A DNA stretch of 17,211 bases from an uncultured Dialister sp. (GTDB taxonomy: Bacteria; Bacillota; Negativicutes; Veillonellales; Dialisteraceae), in contig NZ_UQKJ01000033.1 of NCBI RefSeq assembly GCF_900541605.1, positions 1 to 17,211 of the forward strand, read 5' to 3'. A program made the translations under genes and the position numbers. Positions within the stretch are counted from its first letter, which is position 1; each line of letters opens with the position of its first letter. Under the pieces are notes generated by a model. That model was not told the origin of the DNA. It made no database searches and saw nothing but the letters and a program-made list of their open reading frames with translations. Below, piece after piece: positions 7,527 to 14,843 of this stretch.

Positions 7527-8735
7527 ATGAAAGTTCTTATCATCTATGCAGGCATGCTGATGAAAAGCGGTGGTATGCAGCATATCTGCTGTGAAATGGC
7601 CAATGCTTTTGTAGCAAAAGGGTACGAGACAGCAATTGCCTGTGGCGGTGGAGATCTTACATCCTCCTTTTTCCCTTTGGATAAAAGAATAAAAATTTAC
7701 TCACTGATTGCGGACCATCCTGTCAATGATATGGACAAAGCGGTAGTAGGAAGAAAAATCTCTGCCGGCGATAAAATAATCAGGGAATTTATTCGTACTT
7801 TTAGTAAGCGTAGATTTCATGAATGGAATGAAAAATGTAAATGCAGAGTAGTGAAGCCTTATCTTAAGAAAATACTTCATGACTTCAACCCGGATGTTAT
7901 CGTAGGATATAATGCAGATGCCGTTTATTATACGGTTGCAGCAATGGATGATATAGTTCCTATCATTGGAACCAATCATTCCGAGTTATCCAGGTCCTTT
8001 GAGGAAATGGGAGGACCGGAGATTGCTGCTTTGAATCGTTGCGCAGCGCTGCAGGTTCTGCTGCCGTCCCAAAAAGATATTCTGGAAAAACATTGTCCCC
8101 AGGTACCTTGTGTTGTCATTCCCAATGTGGTTTCTGAAAGTAAAAAAATAAGCAGCTTGGAGCAGCGGACAGTTTTGTTCGTTGGGCGCTTGACTAAAGC
8201 GGCTAAGAGGCCTCACCTGGCAGTCCAGGCTTTTGAAAAGGCAGCAGTTCACCATCCTGAGTGGAAATTGGAAATCTGGGGAGATGGTCATGGAGCAGAA
8301 CACTATGTGGATGAGATGAAAAAAGATATTGCCTCTCATCATATGGAAGATCGTATCTTTTTCAAAGGGACCACAACCGATATCCAGTCTGTTTACGGTA
8401 AAGCATCTATTCTCCTCTGCCCTAGCCAGCATGAAGGATGGGGACTGGCGGTTACTGAGGCCATGAGTGCAGGCCTTCCGGTAGTGGCGTTCAAATCCTG
8501 CGCAGGTGTCAATGAACTGGTGGAAGACGGGTGTTCCGGATTTTTGACAGATGATGATATTTCTTCCATGGCAGGTGCCCTGGAAAAGCTTATGGAAAGT
8601 GATGACCTTAGAAAAGAAATGGGAATGAATGCCCGCCATTCTATGGAAAAGTTCTCAGAAGAAAAAGTCTGGAGCAGTTGGATTCATCTGATTGATAAAG
8701 TGGTTGAATCCAGTAGTAATCAACGTAAAGCATGA
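7527..8735 (+). CDS. Family 4 glycosyltransferase (first of a pair)
   Basis: Retaining GT-B fold enzyme of 402 aa. The N-terminal acceptor domain starts with a glycine-rich loop (MLMKSGGMQH) and the donor domain shows VLFVGRLTKAAKRP near 216-229, WGDG at 251-254 and the EX7E motif EGWGLAVTE with Glu303 and Glu311. These are the standard GT4 donor-binding features. It has a strong ribosome binding site (GGAGG six bases before the ATG). It is cytoplasmic or peripheral at the membrane; donor and acceptor are unknown. The neighbour spacing of 34 and 20 bases places it in the operon. The organisation parallels the second family 4 gene at 10454. Confidence 0.87.
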   Translation: MKVLIIYAGMLMKSGGMQHICCEMANAFVAKGYETAIACGGGDLTSSFFPLDKRIKIYSLIADHPVNDMDKAVVGRKISAGDKIIREFIRTFSKRRFHEWNEKCKCRVVKPYLKKILHDFNPDVIVGYNADAVYYTVAAMDDIVPIIGTNHSELSRSFEEMGGPEIAALNRCAALQVLLPSQKDILEKHCPQVPCVVIPNVVSESKKISSLEQRTVLFVGRLTKAAKRPHLAVQAFEKAAVHHPEWKLEIWGDGHGAEHYVDEMKKDIASHHMEDRIFFKGTTTDIQSVYGKASILLCPSQHEGWGLAVTEAMSAGLPVVAFKSCAGVNELVEDGCSGFLTDDDISSMAGALEKLMESDDLRKEMGMNARHSMEKFSEEKVWSSWIHLIDKVVESSSNQRKA

Positions 8736-8755
8736 TACATTGAGGAACTGATAAA

Positions 8756-10429
8756 GTGATACAAACATCATTTACTTATAAAGATAATTTGAAAATCCAT
8801 TCTCTAATGGTCATCGTTCCCCACGAGGATGATGAAGTGAATAATGCGGGCGCAGCCATTTATAGTGCCATCAAAGAAGGCATGGATGTGAAGGTTGTGT
8901 TTATGACAAATGGAGATTGGATGTATCCTGCCTTTGTAAGGTATAACGAGGCGATTCGTTCTCTTACATATCTTGGGGTTCCGGAAGGTAATATTATTTT
9001 TCTCGGATTTCCGGATGGTGGGACGAGCGGTGAACGGGCCGTCTATCTTCATGGACTTGATAAGCCGGTTGATGCTGCAGGACGGAAGGAAACGTATGGT
9101 GTGGGGACACATCAGGACTATCATTTCAGCAAGTATGGCCAGCATCAGGAGTATACCTGGAAAGGGCTTCTGGATGATATGGAAGATGTCATTTTGTCGT
9201 TTAGGCCGGATGCATTGATGGTCACTGATTTTGATTATCATGGGGATCATCGGATGTTGTCTATTGCTTTTGAAAAAGTGATGGGCCGCATTTTAAATAC
9301 ACCAGGAAATACCTACCATCCTCTGGTATTCAAGAGCTTTGCTTATGCTACGTCCTATGTGTCCTATAAAGATTTCTATGACAGACATTTTCTCTCGTCC
9401 CGTGTGTATCGTAAAGAAATGAGATACCTGGATTGCGAGACAGATAATCCGGTCTACGAGTGGAATCAGAGGGTACGATTCCCTGTGGATGTGGCTTGCA
9501 GAGGGCCAAAATTACTGAATAATGTACTCTATAAGGCTCTTATCTGTCATCTGTCACAGAAAAATATTGAACATGTGCGGCAGGTTTTTAACAGTGACCT
9601 TATATTCTGGGAACGGCGGACAAATAATCTGGCCTATGAAGGCAAGACGACGGTGTCCTCAGGAAATGGAGATTATCTTCATGACTTCCAGCTCATGAAT
9701 ACCAGGCACATTAATGAATCCAAACCACCAATGGAAGAGTATCTTTGGACTCCGGATGATAGTGAAAAATGGTGCCGCATTGATTTTAATGAACCCAAGC
9801 ATATTGAAAGTGTTGCACTTTACGGGAATATCGATGATGACAGTCGCATATTGAAGGGGCAGCTTTCATTCAGTAATGGCTTTCGGTGTGATGTGGGAGA
9901 ACTCAAAAAGCAGGGCCATGAAACGCTTGTGACATTTGCGCCACAGGATAACGTACGGTGGATCCGTTTCACGATACTGAAAACAAAAGGAGAAAAAGCG
10001 GGGCTGGCGGAATGGGAAATTCTGAAATCTCCAGAAAGGCCTTATCAGCTGCTTAAAATATGTGTCGATGATAATTTCGCCTATAACTGGTATGTTTATC
10101 CGGGAGAAGAGCCAATAGTATCCTGCTATAGCTGCGGGATATCCGGTGATTTTCAATGGTATATCAACGGGGAGCCATCGGCGCTGGACAGGATTAATAA
10201 AATGATATTATCCTTGAAGGGTACAATTGTCCTGCGTGTTGAATCAAAAGAGAATCCGGAGATTTGGGATGAAATAACGGTATCGCCAGCCACTGCAGGT
10301 TATCGAATGAAAATCGGCATGGTTAAAAATTTGGATAAATTGGGGGTATGGTGGGAACATCAAATGGAAAAGACACCCCATCATAAACTGAAAAAAGTGA
10401 AAACAGAAGAGGAATACCGTAAGCTGTAA
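8756..10429 (+). CDS. PIG-L/LmbE deacetylase with discoidin-like and Ig-like C-terminal domains
   Basis: 557 aa. Residues 1-180 are a PIG-L-type zinc N-deacetylase: PHEDDE (22-27) gives the His-x-x-Asp-type metal/base motif (His23, Asp25/Asp26), and YHGDH (161-165) gives the second metal-binding His. Relatives remove acetyl from N-acetylglucosaminyl groups. Residues about 290-423 look like an F5/8 C (discoidin) beta-sandwich, with WTPDDSEKWCRIDF, VALYG and VRWIRF strands. Residues about 430-513 look like an Ig-type domain (GDFQWYINGE). Both additions are inferred by fold pattern. I see no signal peptide, so it should act in the cytoplasm on a glycan intermediate. The start is a GTG at 8756 with TGAGGA ten bases upstream; the next Met would cut into the first strand. 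It lies between two glycosyltransferase genes with 20- and 24-base gaps. Confidence 0.82.
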   Translation: MIQTSFTYKDNLKIHSLMVIVPHEDDEVNNAGAAIYSAIKEGMDVKVVFMTNGDWMYPAFVRYNEAIRSLTYLGVPEGNIIFLGFPDGGTSGERAVYLHGLDKPVDAAGRKETYGVGTHQDYHFSKYGQHQEYTWKGLLDDMEDVILSFRPDALMVTDFDYHGDHRMLSIAFEKVMGRILNTPGNTYHPLVFKSFAYATSYVSYKDFYDRHFLSSRVYRKEMRYLDCETDNPVYEWNQRVRFPVDVACRGPKLLNNVLYKALICHLSQKNIEHVRQVFNSDLIFWERRTNNLAYEGKTTVSSGNGDYLHDFQLMNTRHINESKPPMEEYLWTPDDSEKWCRIDFNEPKHIESVALYGNIDDDSRILKGQLSFSNGFRCDVGELKKQGHETLVTFAPQDNVRWIRFTILKTKGEKAGLAEWEILKSPERPYQLLKICVDDNFAYNWYVYPGEEPIVSCYSCGISGDFQWYINGEPSALDRINKMILSLKGTIVLRVESKENPEIWDEITVSPATAGYRMKIGMVKNLDKLGVWWEHQMEKTPHHKLKKVKTEEEYRKL

Positions 10430-10453
10430 GCGTATTTTGTGGGGAGAACAGAA

Positions 10454-11650
10454 ATGAAGATTATCATTGCTCATTTTGGAACATACTATGTCAATACATC
10501 AGGGGGCGTTGAAAAAGTTACCTGCAATCTGGCAAATGCATTGGTTCGGCGTGGGCATGAAGTAACTATTCTCTACCGTGATAAGGTAGAGGGGAAACCC
10601 TATTTCCCTCTGGACGAACGGGTAAAGCAGTATAATATCCTTTTTGAGAATGGCAAGAAAGTTGTCTCGGATAAGCCACCTTTACGGATTCGCCTGTATC
10701 GAGAGGCCGCACGGCTCTTCAGCCAGCGGAAGGCTCAGGGGATAAACGTCTGGTACAAAGGAAAGCAGTATGGTCCCAGAATTAAAGAATATCTGGATAA
10801 CCATCCGGCAGACCTGATTCTTTCCTGTTCTATTCCATCGGCCAAGTATGTCATCGAAGATGCGGGGTGTACCCTGCCGGTCATTGAGATGATCCACTCT
10901 CATCCCCAGGTCCAGTTTCCCGATTTATCGGAGGCAGAGAAAAAAGCAACCGTCAAATGCAGGGCTATGCAGATCCTTGTGCCATCCGGCCTGAATATGG
11001 CACATCAGTATTTTCCGGAACTTCCGGTGACGGTCATCGGAAATGCGGTGTTCCCGGCTTCGAAGCCTGCTGATCTGGCGGCTCCTCGAAAAGTTCATAA
11101 AGTCATTTGTGTCGGCAATATCAGCGGGCGGAAGAACCAGCTCATGCTGGCGAAGGCATTTGCGTCATTATCGAAAGATTTTCCGGATTGGCAGCTTGAA
11201 TTCTGGGGAGATGACAGTTCCCGCTATGCCGGACAGATGAAACAGTGGATTCGCCATAGTAAATCTGGTGAAAATATCCGGGTCATGGGGAAAACCAGCC
11301 ATATAGACGATGTCTATGCAGCATCCGACATCATTTGTATGCCCAGCCGGGATGAAGGCTTTCCATTGGCTTTGACAGAAGCCATGGCGGCAGGCCTCCC
11401 GGCGGTAGGATTTTCTGACAGTACAGGAGTCAGCGATATCATAGAAGATGGAGTTGATGGTTTCCTTGTGCCCCGTTCAGAAAAGAATCTGGCCGGAGCC
11501 CTTAAGAAACTTATGGATGACAGGGAACTGCGGATTAAAATGGGTCAGTCCGGGATGAAAGCGATGAAGCAATACGCACCGGAGCATATTTGGGATCAGT
11601 GGGAAGAATTGTGTCAGCATGTTTTGGATAATGAGAAAACAGGCCATTGA
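10454..11650 (+). CDS. Family 4 glycosyltransferase (second of a pair)
   Basis: 398-aa GT-B glycosyltransferase. The N-terminus has MKIIIAHFGTYYVNTSGGVE with the glycine loop. The donor half has ICVGNISGRKNQ near 218-229, WGDD at 251-254 and the EX7E motif EGFPLALTE (Glu301, Glu309). I start it at ATG 10454, which has GGGGAG seven bases upstream; the in-frame GTG at 10439 overlaps that site. Length, the order of motifs and the phrase YFPLDERVK (compare FFPLDKRIK) show it is a diverged paralogue of the gene at 7527. It is the last gene of the operon. No terminator follows, so read-through to ugd is possible. Confidence 0.87.
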   Translation: MKIIIAHFGTYYVNTSGGVEKVTCNLANALVRRGHEVTILYRDKVEGKPYFPLDERVKQYNILFENGKKVVSDKPPLRIRLYREAARLFSQRKAQGINVWYKGKQYGPRIKEYLDNHPADLILSCSIPSAKYVIEDAGCTLPVIEMIHSHPQVQFPDLSEAEKKATVKCRAMQILVPSGLNMAHQYFPELPVTVIGNAVFPASKPADLAAPRKVHKVICVGNISGRKNQLMLAKAFASLSKDFPDWQLEFWGDDSSRYAGQMKQWIRHSKSGENIRVMGKTSHIDDVYAASDIICMPSRDEGFPLALTEAMAAGLPAVGFSDSTGVSDIIEDGVDGFLVPRSEKNLAGALKKLMDDRELRIKMGQSGMKAMKQYAPEHIWDQWEELCQHVLDNEKTGH

Positions 11651-11927
11651 TCAATATACCTTGGATTGGATGTAATTGTAGCGTTTTATATTGTGAATAC
11701 TGCCTTTTGACAACTCTTGGGTCGATAATTGGCCATACTGTGACATACCGGATTCTATTTTGGAAAAACCATTTTCCATCCGGCATAGTGTGGTGGAGCA
11801 TTTAATGCATAGGTATTGTATAATTGCAAATAAAGAATGAATATAGTACCGACAGCGGTATATAGAAATATATGCTGCTCCGAGTTTGGATAACACAGCG
11901 TGAATTTGATCGACATGGAGGAACGGC
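11651..11927. other. AT-rich gap between the glycan operon and ugd
   Basis: It holds no gene that I can support. It contains an isolated TATAAT at 11819-11824 with no good -35, a TTGACA at 11707-11712 with no properly spaced -10, and a small perfect palindrome (TGGAAAA/TTTTCCA, 11761-11778) with no T-tract. A minus-strand open frame crosses it but continues into ugd antisense and has no start signal here. GC rises sharply at the ugd start, so this is the right-hand boundary of the low-GC block. Confidence 0.5.
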
Positions 11928-13160
11928 ATGAATATAGCAGTAGCAGGTACGGGGTATGTGGGCCTTTCGCTGGCCACCCTTCTTTCCCAGCACAACCATG
12001 TGATGGCGGTGGATATCATTCCGGAAAAGGTGGACATGGTGAACCACCGGAAGTCGCCCATCCAGGATGAGTACATCGAGAAGTACCTGGCGGAGAAGAA
12101 CCTGGACCTCACCGCCACCACCGACGGGGAAGCGGCCTATAAAGATGCGGAAATCGTCATCATCGCCACTCCGACCAATTACGATACCCAGCGGAATTTC
12201 TTCGACACCTCCTCCGTGGAGGCGGTGATCGACCTGGTGATGAAGGTGAATCCCCATGCCATCATGGTGATCAAGTCCACCATCCCCGTGGGGTACACCG
12301 AAGAAATCCGGAAGAAGACAGGGTCGAAGAATATCCTCTTCAGCCCGGAATTCCTGCGGGAATCGAAGGCGCTCTACGATAACCTCTACCCCAGCCGTAT
12401 CATCGTGGGCACGGATCCCAAGGATCCCCGGCTGGTAAAGGCGGCCCATACCTTTGCACGGCTTCTCCAGGAAGGGGCCATCAAGGACAATATCCCCACC
12501 CGGTTCATGGGATTCACCGAGGCGGAAGCGGTAAAGCTCTTCGCCAATACCTACCTCGCCATGCGGGTGTCCTACTTCAATGAACTCGATACCTACGCGG
12601 AAATGAAGGGCCTCGACACCCGGGAAATCATCGACGGCGTGTGCCTGGATCCCCGGATCGGGGAATTCTACAACAACCCCTCCTTCGGCTACGGCGGCTA
12701 CTGCCTCCCGAAGGATACGAAGCAGCTCCTGGCAAACTATAAGGACGTGCCGGAGGATCTCATCGAAGCCATCGTGAAGTCCAACAGCACTCGGAAAGAT
12801 TTCATCGCCGACCGGGTTCTGGCAGACGCCGGCTACTACCACTCCGGCAGCGAATACGACGAAGCCAAAGAAAAGCCGGTGACCATTGGCGTATACCGGC
12901 TCACCATGAAGTCCAATTCTGACAACTTCCGCCAGAGCTCCATCCAGGGCGTCATGAAGCGGATCAAAGCCAAAGGGGCGGACATCATCATCTATGAGCC
13001 CACCCTGGAAGATGGAAGCACCTTCTTCGGCAGCCGGGTGGTGAATGATATGGACACCTTCAAAAAAGAAAGCCGCGCCATCATAGCGAACCGCTACGAT
13101 CACGTGCTGGACGATGTGAAGGATAAAGTATATACAAGAGACCTCTTCGAGAGGGACTGA
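11928..13160 (+). CDS. ugd: UDP-glucose 6-dehydrogenase
   Basis: Cytosolic enzyme that oxidises UDP-glucose to UDP-glucuronate with two NAD+, supplying acidic sugar for surface glycans. The product is 410 aa, of the short bacterial form. The N-terminal NAD-binding motif is AVAGTGYVGLS; TPTNYD follows near 81-86 and KSTIPVGYT near 116-124. The catalytic cysteine is Cys259 in GYGGYCLPKDT, and Lys204 and Asn208 lie in the conserved central helix segment AVKLFANTY. The start ATG has GGAGG eight bases upstream. Its high GC and codon use match eptA and the porin, not the upstream glycosyltransferases, so it is probably native genome at the edge of an acquired locus. It ends in a terminator at 13168. 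No clear glucuronosyltransferase can be assigned nearby. Confidence 0.95.
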   Translation: MNIAVAGTGYVGLSLATLLSQHNHVMAVDIIPEKVDMVNHRKSPIQDEYIEKYLAEKNLDLTATTDGEAAYKDAEIVIIATPTNYDTQRNFFDTSSVEAVIDLVMKVNPHAIMVIKSTIPVGYTEEIRKKTGSKNILFSPEFLRESKALYDNLYPSRIIVGTDPKDPRLVKAAHTFARLLQEGAIKDNIPTRFMGFTEAEAVKLFANTYLAMRVSYFNELDTYAEMKGLDTREIIDGVCLDPRIGEFYNNPSFGYGGYCLPKDTKQLLANYKDVPEDLIEAIVKSNSTRKDFIADRVLADAGYYHSGSEYDEAKEKPVTIGVYRLTMKSNSDNFRQSSIQGVMKRIKAKGADIIIYEPTLEDGSTFFGSRVVNDMDTFKKESRAIIANRYDHVLDDVKDKVYTRDLFERD

Positions 13161-13167
13161 AGATAAG

Positions 13168-13204
13168 AAAAAACGATATTCCCGAACATGGGGATACCGT
13201 TTTT
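13168..13204 (+). terminator. Intrinsic terminator after ugd
   Basis: A 14-bp stem (13170-13183 with 13190-13203) has one mismatch and one G-T pair, a six-base loop GAACAT, and an A-run before and T-run after it. It begins eight bases past the ugd stop. The A-run makes it potentially bidirectional. Confidence 0.75.
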
Positions 13205-13210
13205 CTATTA

Positions 13211-13236
13211 GATCGAGACCGAGGTCGAGATCGAGG
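13211..13236. repeat. Short degenerate tandem of GAGRTCGAG-like words
   Basis: GATCGAGACC and GAGGTCGAGA are followed by TCGAGG, so six-base CGAG-type words are repeated about four times directly after the ugd terminator. It is a low-complexity piece of the intergenic mosaic. Confidence 0.5.
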
Positions 13237-13318
13237 GGGACAGGCCCTGGGGCCCGGGGATCGATGGATAAGGAGGGAGTATGCGAGCGGGTGGGGACGG
13301 CCAGCCGCTTCGCGGCAG

Positions 13319-13374
13319 TGAGACATCAGACGGTTCAGACGTCAGATGTCAGATAGTATCAGCGGCTTCGCCGC
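13319..13374 (-). repeat. TCTGACGTC word array, inverted copy
   Basis: Read on the minus strand, a GCGGCGAAGCCGC hairpin is followed by several TCTGACGTC-like words. The same array, with a few differences, stands on the plus strand at 13792-13848, forming an imperfect inverted pair about 420 bases apart. Confidence 0.6.
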
Positions 13375-13627
13375 GCCCCTTCTCCAAGGCTGCATGCCAG
13401 GGGATATCTCACAATCATCGAATGACTATCACAGTGACACGATCCATCACCTCGTACCCTTTAGCGGTGGAAGCGCCGCAGGCTTAAGCCTTGCTGCCCC
13501 CTCCGGGGTGGCAAGCGAACTGATTTCGTAGGGAGCCGCAGGCGACTGAGAAATCAGTGAACCCTTCCCTTTAGGGTAAGTCCCGCGAAGCGGGCAAGGG
13601 GGTGCATCTGCCGCAAAGCGGCTGGAC

Positions 13628-13652
13628 CTCAACTCTCTTTCCTCAACTCTTT
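13628..13652. repeat. CTCAACTCT tract
   Basis: Two CTCAACTCT words separated by CTTTC, preceded by GGAC as in the tract at 451-480. It directly borders the dispersed block that starts near 13655. Confidence 0.65.
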
Positions 13653-13654
13653 TC

Positions 13655-13862
13655 TGAAAACCCCGTCATAGTCATTGATCTGGGAGATCTCTCGACTCCT
13701 CGAAGCTGTAGCGATTTTGCGGACAGAGTCATGCGGCATGCTTCCACCGCTCGAGATGACGTTATGGGATAGAGTCATCAGGATTCCCACGGCGGCGAAG
13801 CCGCTGATCCTGTCTGACGTCTGATTGTCTGAACCGTCTGACGTCTTACCGCCGCGAAGCGG
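13655..13862 (+). repeat. Dispersed repeat block of about 200 bases, copy A
   Basis: It starts with CCCGTCATAG and continues through GAGATCTCTCGACTCCTCG, CCACCGCTCGAGATGACG, AGAGTCATCAGGATTCC and GAAGCCGCTGATCCTGTCTG to a closing CCGCCGCGAAGCGG hairpin. The same order is found at 16969-17153. It contains the outward-facing GTCATCTCGAGCGG motif on the minus strand. No coding potential was recognised. Confidence 0.8.
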
Positions 13863-13939
13863 CCAGTCAGCTCAAGGTTCAAGGCTCCCGCATGTATGGC
13901 TCTGCACGTATCCGCCATTCTGCTGTGCAGCGGCGGGGC

Positions 13940-13972
13940 CTCAACTCTCTTTCCCCAGCGCTCAACTCTTTC
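13940..13972. repeat. CTCAACTCT tract
   Basis: Two CTCAACTCT words separated by CTTTCCCCAGCG. The intervening bases and GGGG context match, inverted, the tract at 16805-16840. Confidence 0.6.
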
Positions 13973-14033
13973 TTTTTTCCCCCATCGTGCTATGCTATAG
14001 GAAACATGACCTGTGTATCACAAGGAGGTACTC

Positions 14034-14546
14034 ATGAATCAAAGAGATGAGAAATCGCTGGCATTCCGGAAATGGATTTTTTCGGCACTCATGGTGGGGG
14101 CGGCGGTGCTGCTGTCGCCTATGTTTTCCTTTCCCCTGGGAGTGACCCGGGCGTTTCCGCTGCAGCATATGATCAATATTTTCCTGGCCGTCCTCTGCGG
14201 CACAAGGTACAGTACGTCCGCCGCCTTTTCTACGGCCCTCATCCGGAATCTTCTGGGCACCGGCAGTCTCCTGGCTTTCCCGGGGTCCATGGTGGGGGCT
14301 TTCCTTTCGGGGTTCCTCTACAGCCACATCCATAAGCTCTGGGCAGCGGTGCTGGGGGAATTCATAGGAACCTCCATCATCGGCGGCCTCCTGTCCTATC
14401 CTATAGCGGCTCTTTTCATGGGATCCTCCAAGGGCGCCCTCTTCTATGTATCCCTGTTCTCCGTGTCCTGCGGCGCCGGATGCATTATTGCCTTTGTCGT
14501 TTTAAAAGGAATCCATATAATTCAAACGGAATTCACAAAAGAGTGA
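14034..14546 (+). CDS. thiW: ThiW-type ECF transporter S component (thiazole/thiamine precursor uptake)
   Basis: Small integral membrane protein of 170 aa, the substrate-binding S component of an energy-coupling-factor transporter; ThiW is thought to bring in the hydroxyethylthiazole precursor of thiamine. About five or six hydrophobic segments are present. The family-like signature is PLQHMIN (42-48) followed by RNLLGTGSLLAFPG (71-84), which I recognise from ThiW proteins. The start ATG 14034 has AAGGAGG five bases upstream; the in-frame GTG at 14013 lies upstream of that site. No EcfA, EcfA' or EcfT gene is in the window, so it must use a shared module encoded elsewhere. Unlike many thiW genes it has no visible TPP riboswitch or thiamine-biosynthesis neighbour. 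A strong terminator follows, so it is a single-gene unit. Confidence 0.82.
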   Translation: MNQRDEKSLAFRKWIFSALMVGAAVLLSPMFSFPLGVTRAFPLQHMINIFLAVLCGTRYSTSAAFSTALIRNLLGTGSLLAFPGSMVGAFLSGFLYSHIHKLWAAVLGEFIGTSIIGGLLSYPIAALFMGSSKGALFYVSLFSVSCGAGCIIAFVVLKGIHIIQTEFTKE

Positions 14547-14595
14547 TAAAATATCGAGTCCGATTCTCATTTTCCTTGCTTCTCACCGTCCATTC

Positions 14596-14636
14596 GGAAG
14601 GACTTCCCGGTTAAATCCGGGAGGTCCTTCCTTTTT
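14596..14636 (+). terminator. Strong intrinsic terminator after thiW
   Basis: A 15-bp stem (14596-14610 with 14617-14631) has one G-T pair, loop TTAAAT and a following TTTTT. It lies about 50 bases past the thiW stop codon. Confidence 0.92.
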
Positions 14637-14656
14637 CTATGCCTATTTTTATGAGA

Positions 14657-14680
14657 AAAATAGCATTCGTATGCTATTTT
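14657..14680. promoter_or_regulatory. Perfect palindrome upstream of the porin promoter
   Basis: AAAATAGCAT (14657-14666) and ATGCTATTTT (14671-14680) form a perfect 10-bp inverted repeat around TCGT, ending 21 bases before the -35 box. It has no T-run after it on the plus strand beyond the stem itself, so a regulator binding site is as likely as a hairpin. A second half-site-like GGTGCTAAT follows at 14688. Confidence 0.5.
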
Positions 14681-14701
14681 AGCAACTGGTGCTAATCCCT
14701 A

Positions 14702-14731
14702 TTGACAGTCCGGCAGGAAAGGGGCTATAAT
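14702..14731 (+). promoter_or_regulatory. Near-consensus sigma-A promoter of the porin gene
   Basis: A perfect TTGACA (14702-14707), an 18-base spacer and a perfect TATAAT (14726-14731). Transcription should start near 14738, leaving a leader of roughly 105 bases before the ATG at 14844. The strength fits a gene for an abundant outer-membrane protein. Confidence 0.88.
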
Positions 14732-14843
14732 GTTTTAGTTTTATAAGGTAAAAATTACTCAAAACAAATTGGATGTTTTATAAGGGTTTATTTATTTGAG
14801 AATTACACAAAGAGAGCTCGAAAAGAGCTTCGGGGAGAACACG

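Larger units (their letters stand above)
13205..14033. other. Long non-coding mosaic repeat region
   Basis: About 830 bases without a credible gene; open frames here lack ribosome binding sites. It holds a GATCGAGACC-like word cluster (13211-13236), inverted TCTGACGTC word arrays (13319-13374 and 13792-13848), many GCGGC-TTC-GCCGC mini-hairpins, two CTCAACTCT tracts, and a block of about 200 bases repeated at 16969-17153. The last 30 bases carry the thiW ribosome binding site; a possible TGCTATAGG -10-like box lies just upstream of it. No TPP riboswitch is recognisable. Confidence 0.75.

Noticed and set aside
11651..11820. Protein-like minus-strand reading (ending ...RYNYIQSKVY) in the gap before ugd, considered as a transposase remnant
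   Set aside because: I could not match it to any family, it has no start here, and the frame is continuous only because it extends into ugd antisense.
11802..13103. 433-codon minus-strand open frame opposite ugd
   Set aside because: It is antisense to an intact, fully recognisable UDP-glucose dehydrogenase and has a composition (GVDEIP/HDG-rich) typical of antisense reading of biased codons.
13281..13632. Small open frames of 61-68 codons in the repeat regions
   Set aside because: They consist of repeat words, lack ribosome binding sites and occur on both strands at once.
13205..14033. Repeated short words considered as a CRISPR array
   Set aside because: Repeat words are of uneven length and spacing, spacers are not unique or of constant size, and no cas genes are near.
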